The translations under genes and the position numbers were made by a program. A DNA stretch of 64,000 nucleotides from Chitinophaga varians (GTDB lineage: Bacteria; Bacteroidota; Bacteroidia; Chitinophagales; Chitinophagaceae), in assembly GCF_012641275.1 (NCBI RefSeq), contig NZ_JABAIA010000002.1:744001-808000 (forward strand), in the 5' to 3' direction. Shown here piece after piece: positions 15,965 to 26,031 of the stretch; within the stretch, counting starts at the first letter, position 1; every line of letters begins with the position of its first letter. The notes beneath the pieces were generated by a model. The model searched no databases, was not told the origin of the DNA, and was given only the letters and a program-made list of their open reading frames with translations.

Positions 15965-18900
15965 TGGTGTAAGCTTTCAGTTCAACTTTCTTTTTCGGCA
16001 TCATAGAGGCAAACAGCACATAGAGGCCGGGGATGATAATAACACCGAAGAGGGTGCCTATCAGCATGCCGCCGGCGGCAGCGGTGCCAATGGAGCGGTT
16101 GCCCATGGCGCCTGCGCCTGAAGCGATACACAGCGGGATCAGGCCGGCAATAAAGGCGAAGGAGGTCATCAGGATAGGCCTCAGCCTGGACACCGCGCCC
16201 TCTTTGGCAGCTTCGAGAACAGAAGCGCCGTGTTTATTGCGCAGGATCGCAAATTCCACGATGAGGATCGCGTTTTTGCCGAGCAGGCCCACCAGCATCA
16301 CCAGCGCCACCTGCGCATAGATGTTGTTTTCCAGTCCTACCAGTTTAAGGGAGATGAAAGCGCCGAAAATACCGGCAGGCAGGGAGAGCAGTACCGGCAA
16401 AGGCAGCAGGAAGCTCTCGTACTGTGCGGCCAGCAGCAGGTATACGAATACCAATACGATGGCAAAGATGTATATCGCCTGGTTACCGGAGAGGATCTGT
16501 TCACGGGTCATACCGCTCCATTCGTAGCTGAAGCCCCTGGGCAGTTCTTTGGCGGCCACTTCCTGTACGGCTTCAATAGCCTGGCTGCTGCTGTAGCCGG
16601 GGGCGGCGTCGCCATTGATCATGGCGGCGGTGTACATGTTGTAGCGGGTAAGCTGCTCCGGTCCGTATACCCGTTCCAGTTTCACGAAATCGGCATAGGA
16701 TACCATTTCTCCACGGTCGTTTTTAACATGCAGTTTCAGCAGGTCTTCGGGTTTGGTCCTGAAGGAAGGATCGGCTTGCACCATCACTTTGTACATCTGC
16801 CCGAAGCGGATGAAGTTGGATGCATAATAGCTGCCCATCAGCGTTTGCAGGTTACTCATGGCATTGTCGGTGGTGACGCCTTTTTTGGCAGCCATGCCCT
16901 GGTCCACGTGGATGAGGTATTGCGGGAACTCTGCATCGAAGCTGGTGAAGGCACTGCCTATTTCCGGCCGTTTTTTCAGGGCTTCGATGAAGTTGTTGGT
17001 GATCTGGGCGGTCTGCCGCAGATCGCCGCCACCGCTGCGGTCCAGCAGGCGCAGCTCGAAGCCGCTGGCATTACCGAAACCGGGTACTGTTGGCGGCGGG
17101 AAAAATTCGATGCTGGCGTCAGCGATGCCGGCAGACAACTTTTGCAGTTTGGCGATGATATCGTTGACGGAAGCTTTACGTTCATCCCATGGTTTGAGAT
17201 TGACCATGCCCATGCCGTAGGAGGCGCCTGCCACCTCGTTTACGAGGCTGTAGCCGGCGAGGGTGGACACGGATTCTACTTCGTCCAGCTGTGCTGCGAG
17301 GGCCTGTATCTGGTCCAGCACTTCTTCGGTACGTTCTACCGTAGCGCCGGGAGGGGCCGTTACGTTGACATAGATCATGCCCTGGTCTTCAGTAGGGATA
17401 AAGCCGGAAGGCAGGATAGCGCTGGCGCCCCAGGTGGCCACGAAGAAGCCGGCGAGGGCAATCAGTGTGATGATTTTGCGGCCGGCGATAAAGCTTACCA
17501 GTCTGGCGTATTTATTTTCCGTAGCGCTGTATCCTTTATTGAAGCCGTTGAAGAAACGCTGCAACAGGCTCTTTTTACGCGGTTTGCCGTGGGTGGCTTT
17601 GAGCATGATAGCGCAGAGTGCAGGCGTTAACGTTACCGCGTTGATACCGGATATCACGATGGAAATAGCCAGCGTGAGCGAGAACTGGCGATAGAATACG
17701 CCTACCGGTCCGGAGAGGAAGGCCACGGGCACGAACACCGCCGACATGACGAGGGTGATGGCCACGAGTGCGCCGCTGATTTCGCGCATCGCGGCGATGG
17801 TGGCCTCCATGGGCGGGAGATGGTCTTCGCTCATCTTCACGTGTACTGCTTCCACCACTACAATAGCGTTGTCCACCACAATACCGATGGCCAGCACCAG
17901 GGCGAAGAGGGTAAGCAGGTTGATGGAGAAGCCCATCATCTGCATGAAAGCGAGCGTGCCGATAAGGGCTACCGGTACTGCCAGTGCGGGGATGAGCGTG
18001 GACCGGAAATCCTGCAGGAAGATGAACACCACGATGAACACGAGCAGGAACGCTTCAAAGAGGGTGCGTACCACTTCATGGATAGAGGCGTCGAGGAAGC
18101 GGGAAACGTCATAGTTGAAGTTGTAGGTCATGCCGGGAGGGAAAGAGGTGTTTTTCATCTCTTCCATCTTTTTCTTTACATTGTTGATCACCTCGCGGGC
18201 ATTGGAGCCGGGCCTTTGTTTGAGCATGATGGAGGCCGATGGTTTGCCGTCTGTTTTGGACACCATGCTATAGGTGAGGGAGCCAAACTCCACGTCTGCC
18301 ACATCTTTGAGATGAAGCACCGATCCGTCGGCGCCGGCCCTCAGTACGATCTGCTTGTATTGTTCCGGTTCAAAGAACTTGCCGGTATAGCGGAGCACAT
18401 ATTGCAGCAGGAGGGGATTTTTATCGGAGCTTTCACCGGTTTTACCGGGAGCGGCTTCGATGTTTTGTTTGCGGATAGCGTCGATGACTTCATCGGAAGA
18501 CACGTTGTAGGCCAGCATGCGGTCTGGCTTCAGCCATATGCGCATGGCATATTCCTTGGCGCCCATGATTTCAGCGCGGCCTACCCCGTCAATGCGTTTC
18601 AGTTCCTGCAATACGTTGATATCGGCGAAGTTGTAGATGAACTGTTCATCCAGTGAGGTGTCTTCACTCATCACGTTGAGATACAGCAGCATACTGTTCA
18701 CTTCTTTTTCGGTGGTAACACCGGCTTTGATTACTTCTTCGGGTAATTCATCGATGATGGTGGCCACCCTGTTCTGTACGTTTACAGCGGCCTGGTCGGG
18801 GTCGGTGCCTACCTGGAAAAACACCTGTATAACGGTGATACCGTCGTTGCTGGACACGGACGACATGTAGGTCATGCCCGGTACGCCGTTGATAGCGCGT

Positions 18901-19097
18901 TCCAGCGGGGTGGACACTGCTTTGGCCGATACTTCGGCGTTGGCGCCGGTGTATTTGGCCGTCACGGTCACCGAGGGAGGCACGATATCGGGGAACTGGG
19001 TGACCGGCAGCGTGAAAAGCGCCAGCAGGCCTACCAGTGTGATAATAAGCGATATGACCAGTGACAACACCGGTCTTTTAATAAATATTTCAAACAT
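15957..19097 (-). CDS. RND multidrug efflux pump, inner-membrane subunit (AcrB/HAE1 family)
   Basis: At 1046 residues this is a full-length AcrB-type proton antiporter. The N-terminus MFEIFIKRPVLSLVISLIITLVGL-type helix, two large periplasmic loops and twelve transmembrane helices are present. TM4 reads IGIVVDNAIVVVEAVH (about 406-412), so the second aspartate of the usual DD proton-relay pair is Asn. TM10 keeps Lys in LLGKNAILIVEFA (about 939), and the RPILMTSFAFIAG threonine is present. It sits between the adaptor and outer-membrane genes. The substrate is probably a hydrophobic drug or bile-like compound (family inference). Confidence 0.95.
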   Translation of the reverse strand: MFEIFIKRPVLSLVISLIITLVGLLALFTLPVTQFPDIVPPSVTVTAKYTGANAEVSAKAVSTPLERAINGVPGMTYMSSVSSNDGITVIQVFFQVGTDPDQAAVNVQNRVATIIDELPEEVIKAGVTTEKEVNSMLLYLNVMSEDTSLDEQFIYNFADINVLQELKRIDGVGRAEIMGAKEYAMRIWLKPDRMLAYNVSSDEVIDAIRKQNIEAAPGKTGESSDKNPLLLQYVLRYTGKFFEPEQYKQIVLRAGADGSVLHLKDVADVEFGSLTYSMVSKTDGKPSASIMLKQRPGSNAREVINNVKKKMEEMKNTSFPPGMTYNFNYDVSRFLDASIHEVVRTLFEAFLLVFIVVFIFLQDFRSTLIPALAVPVALIGTLAFMQMMGFSINLLTLFALVLAIGIVVDNAIVVVEAVHVKMSEDHLPPMEATIAAMREISGALVAITLVMSAVFVPVAFLSGPVGVFYRQFSLTLAISIVISGINAVTLTPALCAIMLKATHGKPRKKSLLQRFFNGFNKGYSATENKYARLVSFIAGRKIITLIALAGFFVATWGASAILPSGFIPTEDQGMIYVNVTAPPGATVERTEEVLDQIQALAAQLDEVESVSTLAGYSLVNEVAGASYGMGMVNLKPWDERKASVNDIIAKLQKLSAGIADASIEFFPPPTVPGFGNASGFELRLLDRSGGGDLRQTAQITNNFIEALKKRPEIGSAFTSFDAEFPQYLIHVDQGMAAKKGVTTDNAMSNLQTLMGSYYASNFIRFGQMYKVMVQADPSFRTKPEDLLKLHVKNDRGEMVSYADFVKLERVYGPEQLTRYNMYTAAMINGDAAPGYSSSQAIEAVQEVAAKELPRGFSYEWSGMTREQILSGNQAIYIFAIVLVFVYLLLAAQYESFLLPLPVLLSLPAGIFGAFISLKLVGLENNIYAQVALVMLVGLLGKNAILIVEFAILRNKHGASVLEAAKEGAVSRLRPILMTSFAFIAGLIPLCIASGAGAMGNRSIGTAAAGGMLIGTLFGVIIIPGLYVLFASMMPKKKVELKAYTNE

Positions 19098-19131
19098 TGA
19101 TCTCTCTTTTACAGCTAATAAGCAGGGTGAT

Positions 19132-20250
19132 TTATATTCTCAGCAGACTGTCCATCGGCACCGTGCGGGGGGCGATCTGTACGCCGTCGCGGATATTGCG
19201 CACGCCTTCGCATACGATACGTTCACCGGGTTTGAGGCCGGATTTTACGATGTAGAAATGAGAGAACCGGGCCTGCGGAACGAAATTCCGCATCGTTACC
19301 TTGTTGGAAGCGTCTACCACGAAGACATAGTTTTTGTCCTGCATTTCAAACACCGCTTTTTGCGGGATGATGATAGCGCTGTCCATTTCCGTGGTGAGCC
19401 GCACTTTGCCGCTGGCGCCATGTTTCAGGAGCTTGGCGGGATTGGAAAAGCGGGCGCGGAAAGCGATGGAACCGGTGTTCTCTTCAAATTCGCTTTCCAT
19501 GGTTTCGATTTTGCCGACGTTCGGATAATCACTGCCATCGGCGAGGACCAGCTGTACCTGGTTGTAGCTGTTGTCGCCTTTGGCGATGGCTTTGCTGTAT
19601 TGGAGATATTCTGTTTCGGATACGTTGAAATAAGCGTATACCTCACGGGTGTCTGACACAGTGGTCAGCAGGGCGCCTTCACTGATAAGGCTTCCTTTTT
19701 TCAGTGGTATACGGTCGATAATACCGTCGAAAGGTGCGCGGATACTGGTGTAGGAGAGGCGCATGGCTGCATTGCTTTCAGCGGAGCGGGCTTCATCGAT
19801 TTTAGCCTGGGCAGCGGCAAGGCGTGCCTTGGCCACTTCCAGCTCGGAGGCCGCGATGACTTTTTTCTCTACCAGCATTTTCACCCGTTCCAGTTCCAGC
19901 GAAGCGGATTTTGCTTCCGCTACCATGTTACTGAGGACGGCTTTGGCTTTGGTCAGCTCTGCACTGTATTCCGCATCGTTGATGCCAAACAGCAGTTGTC
20001 CTTTTTTCACTTCCTGTCCTTCGTCCACATAAATTTTATCCAGGAAACCACTCACACGGGCACGTATTTCCACGTTCTGAACGGCTTGTATATCGGTAAC
20101 ATATGTACGGTGCAGTATGGTGTCCTTTACCACAAGACTGGTAACAGGCAGTGATTTCAGTTCTTCATTTCCGGTACTTTCTCCTTTGGTAACGCAGCCT
20201 GCCACGAATAACGCGAGCAGCGAAGCGTAAATCCCTGTATTTTGACGCAT
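19132..20250 (-). CDS. RND efflux periplasmic adaptor lipoprotein (AcrA/HlyD family)
   Basis: A 372-residue membrane-fusion protein. A lipobox VAGC (cysteine 17) follows a short signal. The lipoyl halves (VRARVSGFLDKIYVDEGQEVKKGQLLF and the matching second half) flank a helical hairpin of about 60 residues (residues about 90-150), then come beta-barrel and membrane-proximal domains. It links the pump to the outer-membrane factor. The start at 20250 is set by the lipobox. A 7-bp hairpin lies 16 bp upstream of the start. Confidence 0.93.
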   Translation of the reverse strand: MRQNTGIYASLLALFVAGCVTKGESTGNEELKSLPVTSLVVKDTILHRTYVTDIQAVQNVEIRARVSGFLDKIYVDEGQEVKKGQLLFGINDAEYSAELTKAKAVLSNMVAEAKSASLELERVKMLVEKKVIAASELEVAKARLAAAQAKIDEARSAESNAAMRLSYTSIRAPFDGIIDRIPLKKGSLISEGALLTTVSDTREVYAYFNVSETEYLQYSKAIAKGDNSYNQVQLVLADGSDYPNVGKIETMESEFEENTGSIAFRARFSNPAKLLKHGASGKVRLTTEMDSAIIIPQKAVFEMQDKNYVFVVDASNKVTMRNFVPQARFSHFYIVKSGLKPGERIVCEGVRNIRDGVQIAPRTVPMDSLLRI

Positions 20251-20266
20251 AGATATAATAGTATTG

Positions 20267-20286
20267 TTTCCGGTGGAAGCCGGAAA
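20267..20286 (-). promoter_or_regulatory. hairpin just upstream of the efflux adaptor start
   Basis: TTTCCGG-N6-CCGGAAA forms a perfect 7-bp stem ending 16 nt before the adaptor's ATG. There is no T-tract after it, so it is not a terminator. It could mark an operator dyad or an RNA hairpin affecting translation. No regulator gene is adjacent. Confidence 0.35.
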
Positions 20287-20393
20287 GTTTAGTTCACACA
20301 TAGGAAGGCTCATTCCGCGTCAATAGCGGCGATGGTTGTCATCTCCCTAAAAAAAGAAAAAAGAAAAACAGTAAAACGAAAGGGGGGAAGTCC

Positions 20394-20822
20394 TCAGAAT
20401 GGAGTAAACCGGAAGAGAAAACTGTAGTAGGCGGGTAAAAAAGCCTTTTGCCGGCCATATTCGCCGGGCAGATTTTCTTTGATAAGACAATAGGGAGAAA
20501 GGTTGTCGCCCTCTATATAGGCCACCCGGGTGGCGATACTGAATTGTTGGGAAGAAGCGCTGAGATAGTACCGTGTTTTACGGCGGTGTTTGGTGGCATG
20601 TATACATTCGTGACCATCGTCCACATCATCTGCTTCCAGCTGGGGAGGCAGTTTGGCGGCAAGGTCTTCGATTGAGTCTTCCAGTGCGGCCTGCCGGTAG
20701 ATCTGTTCAAACAACAGGTGTTTGTGTGCTGCCAACGAGGGCAGCACGCTTGCTGTCAGCTGTGTTATCATCAGCAGACAAACAAACATCCAACGTTTGA
20801 GTATGGGTGACGGCATGCTCAT
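20394..20822 (-). CDS. small secreted protein of unknown function, upstream of the efflux operon
   Basis: About 142 residues from ATG 20822 (a second ATG at 20816 is possible). A hydrophobic N-terminal signal (MFVCLLMITQLTASVLPSLA) is followed by an acidic region (EADDVDDGHECIHATKHRRK) with a His/Cys cluster and an aromatic C-terminus (PAYYSFLFRFTPF). No family is recognised. It ends 143 bp upstream of the adaptor gene on the same strand, so it may head the RND operon. Confidence 0.65.
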   Translation of the reverse strand: MSMPSPILKRWMFVCLLMITQLTASVLPSLAAHKHLLFEQIYRQAALEDSIEDLAAKLPPQLEADDVDDGHECIHATKHRRKTRYYLSASSQQFSIATRVAYIEGDNLSPYCLIKENLPGEYGRQKAFLPAYYSFLFRFTPF

Positions 20823-20856
20823 TACGCACAAAAATAATCCTATTTTTTGATTTGCT

Positions 20857-20873
20857 TATTTGGTTATTTGATA
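20857..20873. repeat. single-arm copy of the TTATTTGGTTATTTGAT motif
   Basis: This 17-bp stretch matches the left arm of the hairpin at 39459-39477 but has no complementary partner nearby. It lies between the hemL terminator and the small secreted-protein gene. It may be half of a decayed hairpin. Confidence 0.5.
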
Positions 20874-20903
20874 ACCGGTATGTTACCTTTTTGAAAACGG
20901 CGT

Positions 20904-20930
20904 AAAAAAGGGTTGGCGTAAGCCAACCCT
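20904..20930 (-). terminator. terminator of the heme operon (after hemL)
   Basis: AGGGTTGGC / GCCAACCCT with a 4-nt loop gives a 9-bp perfect stem. On the minus strand it is followed by TTTTTTA. It lies about 30 bp after the hemL stop and ends the seven-gene heme transcript. Confidence 0.85.
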
Positions 20931-20958
20931 CCCACTCTGCACAGGATTTAATTGTTAA

Positions 20959-22254
20959 CTATTGTTTGATGGCCTGCATAGCAGCTTTGGCTGCCTGGAT
21001 AGTGGCATCAAGTTCTTCTGTGGTCAGCGCATTACACATGAACCAGCTTTCAAACGCTGATGGTGGCAGGTATACGCCGCGTTCGAGCATGGCATGGAAG
21101 AAGCGTCTGAACAATTCGTTATTGGCAGCGGAGGCGCTGGTGAAGTCAATAATCGGATATTCGGTAAAGTGTACGCTGAGCATAGATCCCAGGGTATTGA
21201 TCTGGTAAACGCTGCCGGATGCGCCAAATGCTTCGCGGAGGCCGCTGACGAGGTAATCTGCTTTTTCCTGCAGCTGTTGGTAGATCACCGGATTTTCATT
21301 CAGTGTCTGTAACAGCGTATAGCCGGCGATCATGGCAATAGGGTTACCGCTCAGGGTGCCTGCCTGGTATACTTTTCCGGCAGGGGCCAGGTTCTCCATG
21401 ATAGCTTTGGGGCCAGCCACAGCGCCTACAGGCATACCGGCGCCGATGATTTTACCGAAGGTAACGAGATCGGCACGGATACCGAACAGTTCCTGTGCGC
21501 CGCCGCGGGCGAGGCGGAAGCCGGTCATCACTTCATCAAAGATGAGCAGGATGCCGTTGGCATCGCAGAGCTGGCGCAGTCCTTCCAGGAAGCCCGGCTG
21601 GGGCAGGATACAGCCCATGTTGCCGGCCACCGGTTCCACGATGATGGCAGCGATCTGCTCCGGATTGCCGGCGATCAGCTGTTCTACCGCAGGAAGATTA
21701 TTGTAAGGGGCAGTCAGCGTGTCGTCTGCTACGGTAGCGGTCACACCGGGAACGGACTGGATGCCGAGCGTGGCCACGCCACTGCCGGCGCTTACCAGGA
21801 ATGCATCTGCATGCCCATGGTAACAACCCTCGAATTTGATGAATTTATTGCGGCCGGTATAGCCACGGGCCAGCCGGAGGGCGGTCATACAGGCTTCGGT
21901 ACCGGAGTTCACCATACGTACCATGTCGATATTGGGCACCATGCTCACAATGAGCTCCGCAATTTTTATTTCCAGTTCTGTAGGCGCGCCAAAGGAAGTG
22001 GAGAAGGCGGCATATTCCTGGATGGCTTTTACTACGGGTTCATAAGCGTGCCCGAGGATCATTGGGCCCCAGGAGTTGATATAATCAATATACCTGTTGC
22101 CGTCCACATCATACATGAAGGGGCCCTGGGCGCGTTGCATGAATACCGGTACGCCACCTACGCTTTTGAATGCACGCACGGGGGAGTTTACGCCGCCGGG
22201 GATAACCTCTTTGGCTTTCCCGAATAACATTTCACTTTTGCTGTAGCTGTACAT
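20959..22254 (-). CDS. hemL: glutamate-1-semialdehyde 2,1-aminomutase
   Basis: This 431-residue PLP enzyme converts glutamate-1-semialdehyde to 5-aminolevulinate, the second step of the C5 heme pathway. Diagnostic blocks are the [17 protein letters not shown]-terminus, [20 protein letters not shown], the [15 protein letters not shown] motif (about 245) and the PLP-binding lysine in [14 protein letters not shown] (about 270). It is the last gene of the minus-strand heme cluster, 56 bp after hemB and before a strong terminator. Confidence 0.97.
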   Translation of the reverse strand: MYSYSKSEMLFGKAKEVIPGGVNSPVRAFKSVGGVPVFMQRAQGPFMYDVDGNRYIDYINSWGPMILGHAYEPVVKAIQEYAAFSTSFGAPTELEIKIAELIVSMVPNIDMVRMVNSGTEACMTALRLARGYTGRNKFIKFEGCYHGHADAFLVSAGSGVATLGIQSVPGVTATVADDTLTAPYNNLPAVEQLIAGNPEQIAAIIVEPVAGNMGCILPQPGFLEGLRQLCDANGILLIFDEVMTGFRLARGGAQELFGIRADLVTFGKIIGAGMPVGAVAGPKAIMENLAPAGKVYQAGTLSGNPIAMIAGYTLLQTLNENPVIYQQLQEKADYLVSGLREAFGASGSVYQINTLGSMLSVHFTEYPIIDFTSASAANNELFRRFFHAMLERGVYLPPSAFESWFMCNALTTEELDATIQAAKAAMQAIKQ

Positions 22255-22310
22255 GAAAGGAAACTGTTTTATTTAGTTATTTTTTTATTTTCTTATTGCA
22301 AGATACTGAA

Positions 22311-23282
22311 TTAAGCATTCAGCAGTCTTACTGCATCTTTAGCGAAGTAGGTGGCGATCAGGTCGGCACCGGCACGTTTGATGCTGGTCATACTTTCCAG
22401 GATGGCCTTGTTCTCGTCGAGCCAGCCGTTGGCAGCTGCTGCCTTGATCATGGCATATTCGCCGCTCACGTGGTACGCGCTAACGGGAACGGTAGTACGG
22501 TCTTTAATGATGCGCATGATATCGAGATAGGCCATGGCGGGCTTCACCATCACGATATCGGCGCCTTCTTCAATGTCCATCAGTGTTTCCTTGATCGCTT
22601 CGCGGGAATTGGCGTAGTCCATCTGGTAGGTCTTTTTATCGCCGAAGCCGGGAGCGGAGTCCAGTGCATCACGGAAAGGACCGTAGAAGCAGGAGGCATA
22701 TTTGGCACTGTAGGCCATGATACCGGTTTTGTCGAAACCGTTTTGTTCAAGGATATTGCGGATGGCGAGGATGCGGCCGTCCATCATATCGCTGGGTGCC
22801 ACAAAGTCGGCGCCGGCCTGTGCATGGCTGAGGCTCATACGGGCCAGTACTTCCACGGTGGGATCGTTCACGATTTCCGTGCCTTCCACGATACCATCGT
22901 GGCCATAGGAAGAGTAAGGGTCCAGCGCTACGTCTGTCATCACCACCATGTCCGGAACAGCATCCTTGATGCCACGGATGGCACGTTGCATCAATCCGTT
23001 GGGATTAACCGCTTCGGTGCCTTTATTGTCTTTAACACTATCAGGCGCTTTCACAAAAAGCAATACACTTTTGATGCCGAGGCTCCATAATTCTTTGGCC
23101 TCGCGGATGGTGAGGTCCAGTGAATACCGGAAATAGCCGGGCATCGAGCTGATCTCTTCCTGCACATTTTCTCCTTCAGTTACAAACAGCGGGGCGATGA
23201 AATCGCTGGGACGCAATATTGTTTCTGCTACCATTGCACGAATGGCAGGGGATACTCTCATGATTCTGTTTCTTCTGATCAT
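22311..23282 (-). CDS. hemB: delta-aminolevulinic acid dehydratase (porphobilinogen synthase)
   Basis: A 323-residue enzyme that condenses two 5-aminolevulinates to porphobilinogen. Schiff-base lysines are in AYSAKYASCFYGPFR and VMVKPAMAYLDI. The metal region reads TDVALDPYSSYGHDG, without the three zinc-binding cysteines of the DVCLCEYT type, so it belongs to the magnesium-type (Pseudomonas-like) class. It is sixth in the heme operon between hemF and hemL. Confidence 0.97.
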   Translation of the reverse strand: MIRRNRIMRVSPAIRAMVAETILRPSDFIAPLFVTEGENVQEEISSMPGYFRYSLDLTIREAKELWSLGIKSVLLFVKAPDSVKDNKGTEAVNPNGLMQRAIRGIKDAVPDMVVMTDVALDPYSSYGHDGIVEGTEIVNDPTVEVLARMSLSHAQAGADFVAPSDMMDGRILAIRNILEQNGFDKTGIMAYSAKYASCFYGPFRDALDSAPGFGDKKTYQMDYANSREAIKETLMDIEEGADIVMVKPAMAYLDIMRIIKDRTTVPVSAYHVSGEYAMIKAAAANGWLDENKAILESMTSIKRAGADLIATYFAKDAVRLLNA

Positions 23283-23337
23283 CTTAGGTAAGTTTTTGTG
23301 TTTGTTATTTTGAGATGATAGTGGATCATCTGTTGTC

Positions 23338-24252
23338 CTAAATATTAATCCAGTCGCGGGGCTTCAGCCATTCCACCAGTTGGGCTTCAGGGCTTCCGGG
23401 CGCCGGATGGAAATCGTATTCCCAGCGGGCCACGGGCGGAAGGCTCATGAGGATGGACTCGGTGCGGCCATTGGTTTTCAGTCCGAACAGCGTGCCGCGG
23501 TCGTGAATGAGATTGAACTCCACATAACGTCCTCGCCTATACGCCTGCCAGTTTCTGTGGGCTTCTGTATAGGGGATGTCTTTTGTTTTCTCCACAATGG
23601 GCAGGTATGCTTTCAGGAAAGCTTTGCCATTGGCTTTGGAGAAGGCGAAGAGGTCTTCTGCTGTTTTTTCCGCATTGGGACGGAGGTAGTCGTAAAAAAT
23701 ACCGCCGATGCCACGGGCTTCGTTATTACGGTGTTTGTTCACGAAATATTCGTCGCAATGTTGTTTGTATTTCGGGTAGAGGTCTGTGCCGAAGGCGTCG
23801 CAGGCCTCTTTGAAAGTGCGGTGGAAATGGCTGCCGTCTTTTTCTTCGAGATAGTACGGCGTAAGGTCGGCGCCGCCGCCAAACCAGCTGTCCTTTAGTT
23901 GTCCTTCCTGGTCGTACAGCTCGAAGTAACGGAAGTTGGCGTGCACGGTGGGTACGAACGGGTTGAGCGGATGGATGACCAGGGAGATGCCGCAGGCCAT
24001 GAATTTGCTGTTGCTGACACCAAACTGCTGGGCCATCACTTCGGGCAGGTCGCCATGTACCACGGAGGTGCTGACGCCGCCTTTTTCAAACACGTTGCCA
24101 TCGGCGATCACGCGGGAGCGGCCGCCACCGCCGCCAGGGCGTTCCCAGTGGTCTTCCCGGAAGGTGGCTTTGCCATCTATTTTTTCAAAGGCGTTGCAGA
24201 TCTCATCCTGCAGGTCCCGTATAAAGGCGATGAATTCGTTTTTGATGCTCAT
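23338..24252 (-). CDS. hemF: oxygen-dependent coproporphyrinogen III oxidase
   Basis: A 304-residue enzyme that uses O2 to decarboxylate two propionates of coproporphyrinogen III. Recognisable parts are the FREDHWERPGGGGGRSRVIADGNVFEKGGV N-terminal region (read in pieces), the HPLNPFVPTVHANFRYFE block, WFGGGADLTPYY and the RGRYVEFNLIHDRGTLFGL motif. The start MSIKNEF (24252) leaves a 7-bp gap to hemE; an upstream in-frame ATG at 24300 would overlap hemE by 41 bp. Use of the O2-dependent enzyme indicates an aerobic lifestyle. No hemN is in the window. Confidence 0.96.
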   Translation of the reverse strand: MSIKNEFIAFIRDLQDEICNAFEKIDGKATFREDHWERPGGGGGRSRVIADGNVFEKGGVSTSVVHGDLPEVMAQQFGVSNSKFMACGISLVIHPLNPFVPTVHANFRYFELYDQEGQLKDSWFGGGADLTPYYLEEKDGSHFHRTFKEACDAFGTDLYPKYKQHCDEYFVNKHRNNEARGIGGIFYDYLRPNAEKTAEDLFAFSKANGKAFLKAYLPIVEKTKDIPYTEAHRNWQAYRRGRYVEFNLIHDRGTLFGLKTNGRTESILMSLPPVARWEYDFHPAPGSPEAQLVEWLKPRDWINI

Positions 24253-24259
24253 GGTATGT

Positions 24260-25288
24260 TTAGCCGTGTGCTTTAACAGTTTCAACAAATGCTTTGGCAT
24301 GGTCTACCGGTACATTAGGCAGGATGCCGTGGCCGAGGTTGGCGATATAACGCTGACGGCCGAAGCCTTTCAGCATTTCCTTCACTGATTTTTCAATTTC
24401 AGGGATAGGCGCCAGCAGCTTGGCCGGATCGAAGTTGCCCTGCAGGGTGATGTTGCTGCCGGCAAACTGGCGGGCCAGTTCCGGTTTAATGCACCAGTCG
24501 ATGCCGAGGCCATGGGCGCCGGTAGCGGCCATGTCTTCGAGCGCAAACCAGGCGCCTTTGGCAAATACGATGGTCGGGCAAACGTCTTTCATCGCTGCCA
24601 CGATCTGGCGGATGTATTGCAGGGAGAACACTTCAAAGTCCTGTGGGCTGAGCAGGCCGCCCCAGGAATCGAATATCTGAACGGTGTCTGCGCCGGCGGC
24701 CACCTGTGCTTTCAGGTAGGCGATGGAGGTATCGGTGATCATCTGCAGCAGCTGATGGGCTACGGCAGGTTGCTGGTAACAGAAGGCTTTGGCTTCATCA
24801 AAAGTTTTGGAGCCTTTGCCTTGTACCATATAACAGAGCAATGTCCAGGGAGCGCCGGCAAAACCGATCAGCGGCACGCGGCCGGCGAGGGTTTGTTTGG
24901 TGAGCTTCAGGGCATCGAACACATAATGCAGTCTTTCGTGTACATCGGGAACGCATAAACGTTGAAGGTCTTGCGCGCTTTTTACCGGTTGCGGCAGCAG
25001 GGGGCCTACTTTCTCTACCAGTTGCACTTCCATGCCCATGGCCTGCGGCACCACCAGTATGTCGGAGAAAATGATGGCGGCGTCCACACCTACCTGGTCA
25101 ACCGGCATCACGGTGATTTCGGTGGCCAGTTCAGGATTTTCACAGCGTTCAAAGAAGCTATATTTATCACGCAGTTTGATATAATCCGGTAAATAGCGGC
25201 CTGCCTGACGCATCATCCATACGGGTGTGCGGGAAACAGTTTCACCTCTAAGGGCCTTCAGCAATAAATCATTCTTCAATGCGCTCAT
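24260..25288 (-). CDS. hemE: uroporphyrinogen decarboxylase
   Basis: This 342-residue TIM-barrel enzyme decarboxylates the four acetates of uroporphyrinogen III. Signature sequences are the N-terminal [15 protein letters not shown] and the central [31 protein letters not shown] and a [15 protein letters not shown]-terminal motif follow. It overlaps hemD by 4 bp (ATGA-type), showing translational coupling. Confidence 0.97.
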   Translation of the reverse strand: MSALKNDLLLKALRGETVSRTPVWMMRQAGRYLPDYIKLRDKYSFFERCENPELATEITVMPVDQVGVDAAIIFSDILVVPQAMGMEVQLVEKVGPLLPQPVKSAQDLQRLCVPDVHERLHYVFDALKLTKQTLAGRVPLIGFAGAPWTLLCYMVQGKGSKTFDEAKAFCYQQPAVAHQLLQMITDTSIAYLKAQVAAGADTVQIFDSWGGLLSPQDFEVFSLQYIRQIVAAMKDVCPTIVFAKGAWFALEDMAATGAHGLGIDWCIKPELARQFAGSNITLQGNFDPAKLLAPIPEIEKSVKEMLKGFGRQRYIANLGHGILPNVPVDHAKAFVETVKAHG

Positions 25289-26031
25289 TCGTAGCAGTTA
25301 ATGTTGTTAAAGTAAAATATAGCTGTTTTCACCATGGATTCCGCATCGGTATGAGGGGCCATGATGATTTTATTATCGGTATAATCTTCCAGTTGGGCGG
25401 CTGTGGTGGTCCCAATCGCAAAACAAACAGTGTTGGGTGCCAGCCTGTTAACGGAGAAAAAGCTCTTTACCGCACTGGGACTGAAAAACAGGATGCCGTC
25501 GTATTCGCCGGCCACCACAGTGGGAGTGGGGATGTTGTCGTAGATCACGTATTCGTTGACCGCAACACCTGCATCCCTTAAGCTTTGTGGCAGTTCATCC
25601 CTGCGCTGGTTGCCACAGAAAAAATGTACTTCGTTTATATTGCCTAATGCAATGATAGCGGCTGCCAGGTCTTTGCCATAGGGCGCTTCCGCCAATATCG
25701 GATTGTGTGGAAACCATTTTTGCAGCTGGGCTTTGGTATTGCCATCTATACAGCAAAACGGATTTCTGATGAGATAGAAGGTGCTGCCCTGATGCCAGTA
25801 ATAGTCGACAAATACTTTTACAGCATGTGCGCTGGTGAAAACAAGCGGAATATCCGGATTGCCCAGGACGCTTTTCATATTTTCATCACCAAGCAGATTA
25901 TTATTTGCTATTGGTTTTATCTGGATAAAATCCTGTACTTCGATAGCAATACCGTGATCGCCCGCTTCGGTGATCAGGTTACCAGACAAGGGTCTGGTAC
26001 ACAGTACGCGGTATTTGACATTATCGGGCAT
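25285..26031 (-). CDS. hemD: uroporphyrinogen-III synthase
   Basis: A 248-residue protein with the weakly conserved two-lobe HemD fold. [17 protein letters not shown] in the first half and [17 protein letters not shown] plus [15 protein letters not shown] in the second match the family. It closes hydroxymethylbilane into uroporphyrinogen III with ring-D inversion. It overlaps hemC by 11 bp and hemE by 4 bp, so position strongly supports the assignment despite low sequence conservation. Confidence 0.93.
   Translation of the reverse strand: MPDNVKYRVLCTRPLSGNLITEAGDHGIAIEVQDFIQIKPIANNNLLGDENMKSVLGNPDIPLVFTSAHAVKVFVDYYWHQGSTFYLIRNPFCCIDGNTKAQLQKWFPHNPILAEAPYGKDLAAAIIALGNINEVHFFCGNQRRDELPQSLRDAGVAVNEYVIYDNIPTPTVVAGEYDGILFFSPSAVKSFFSVNRLAPNTVCFAIGTTTAAQLEDYTDNKIIMAPHTDAESMVKTAIFYFNNINCYE

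Noticed and set aside
16230..17630. Long plus-strand reading frame (466 codons) inside the RND pump gene
   Set aside because: It is antisense to a full-length, well-conserved AcrB gene and has no recognisable domain. Such frames arise from the codon bias of the real gene.
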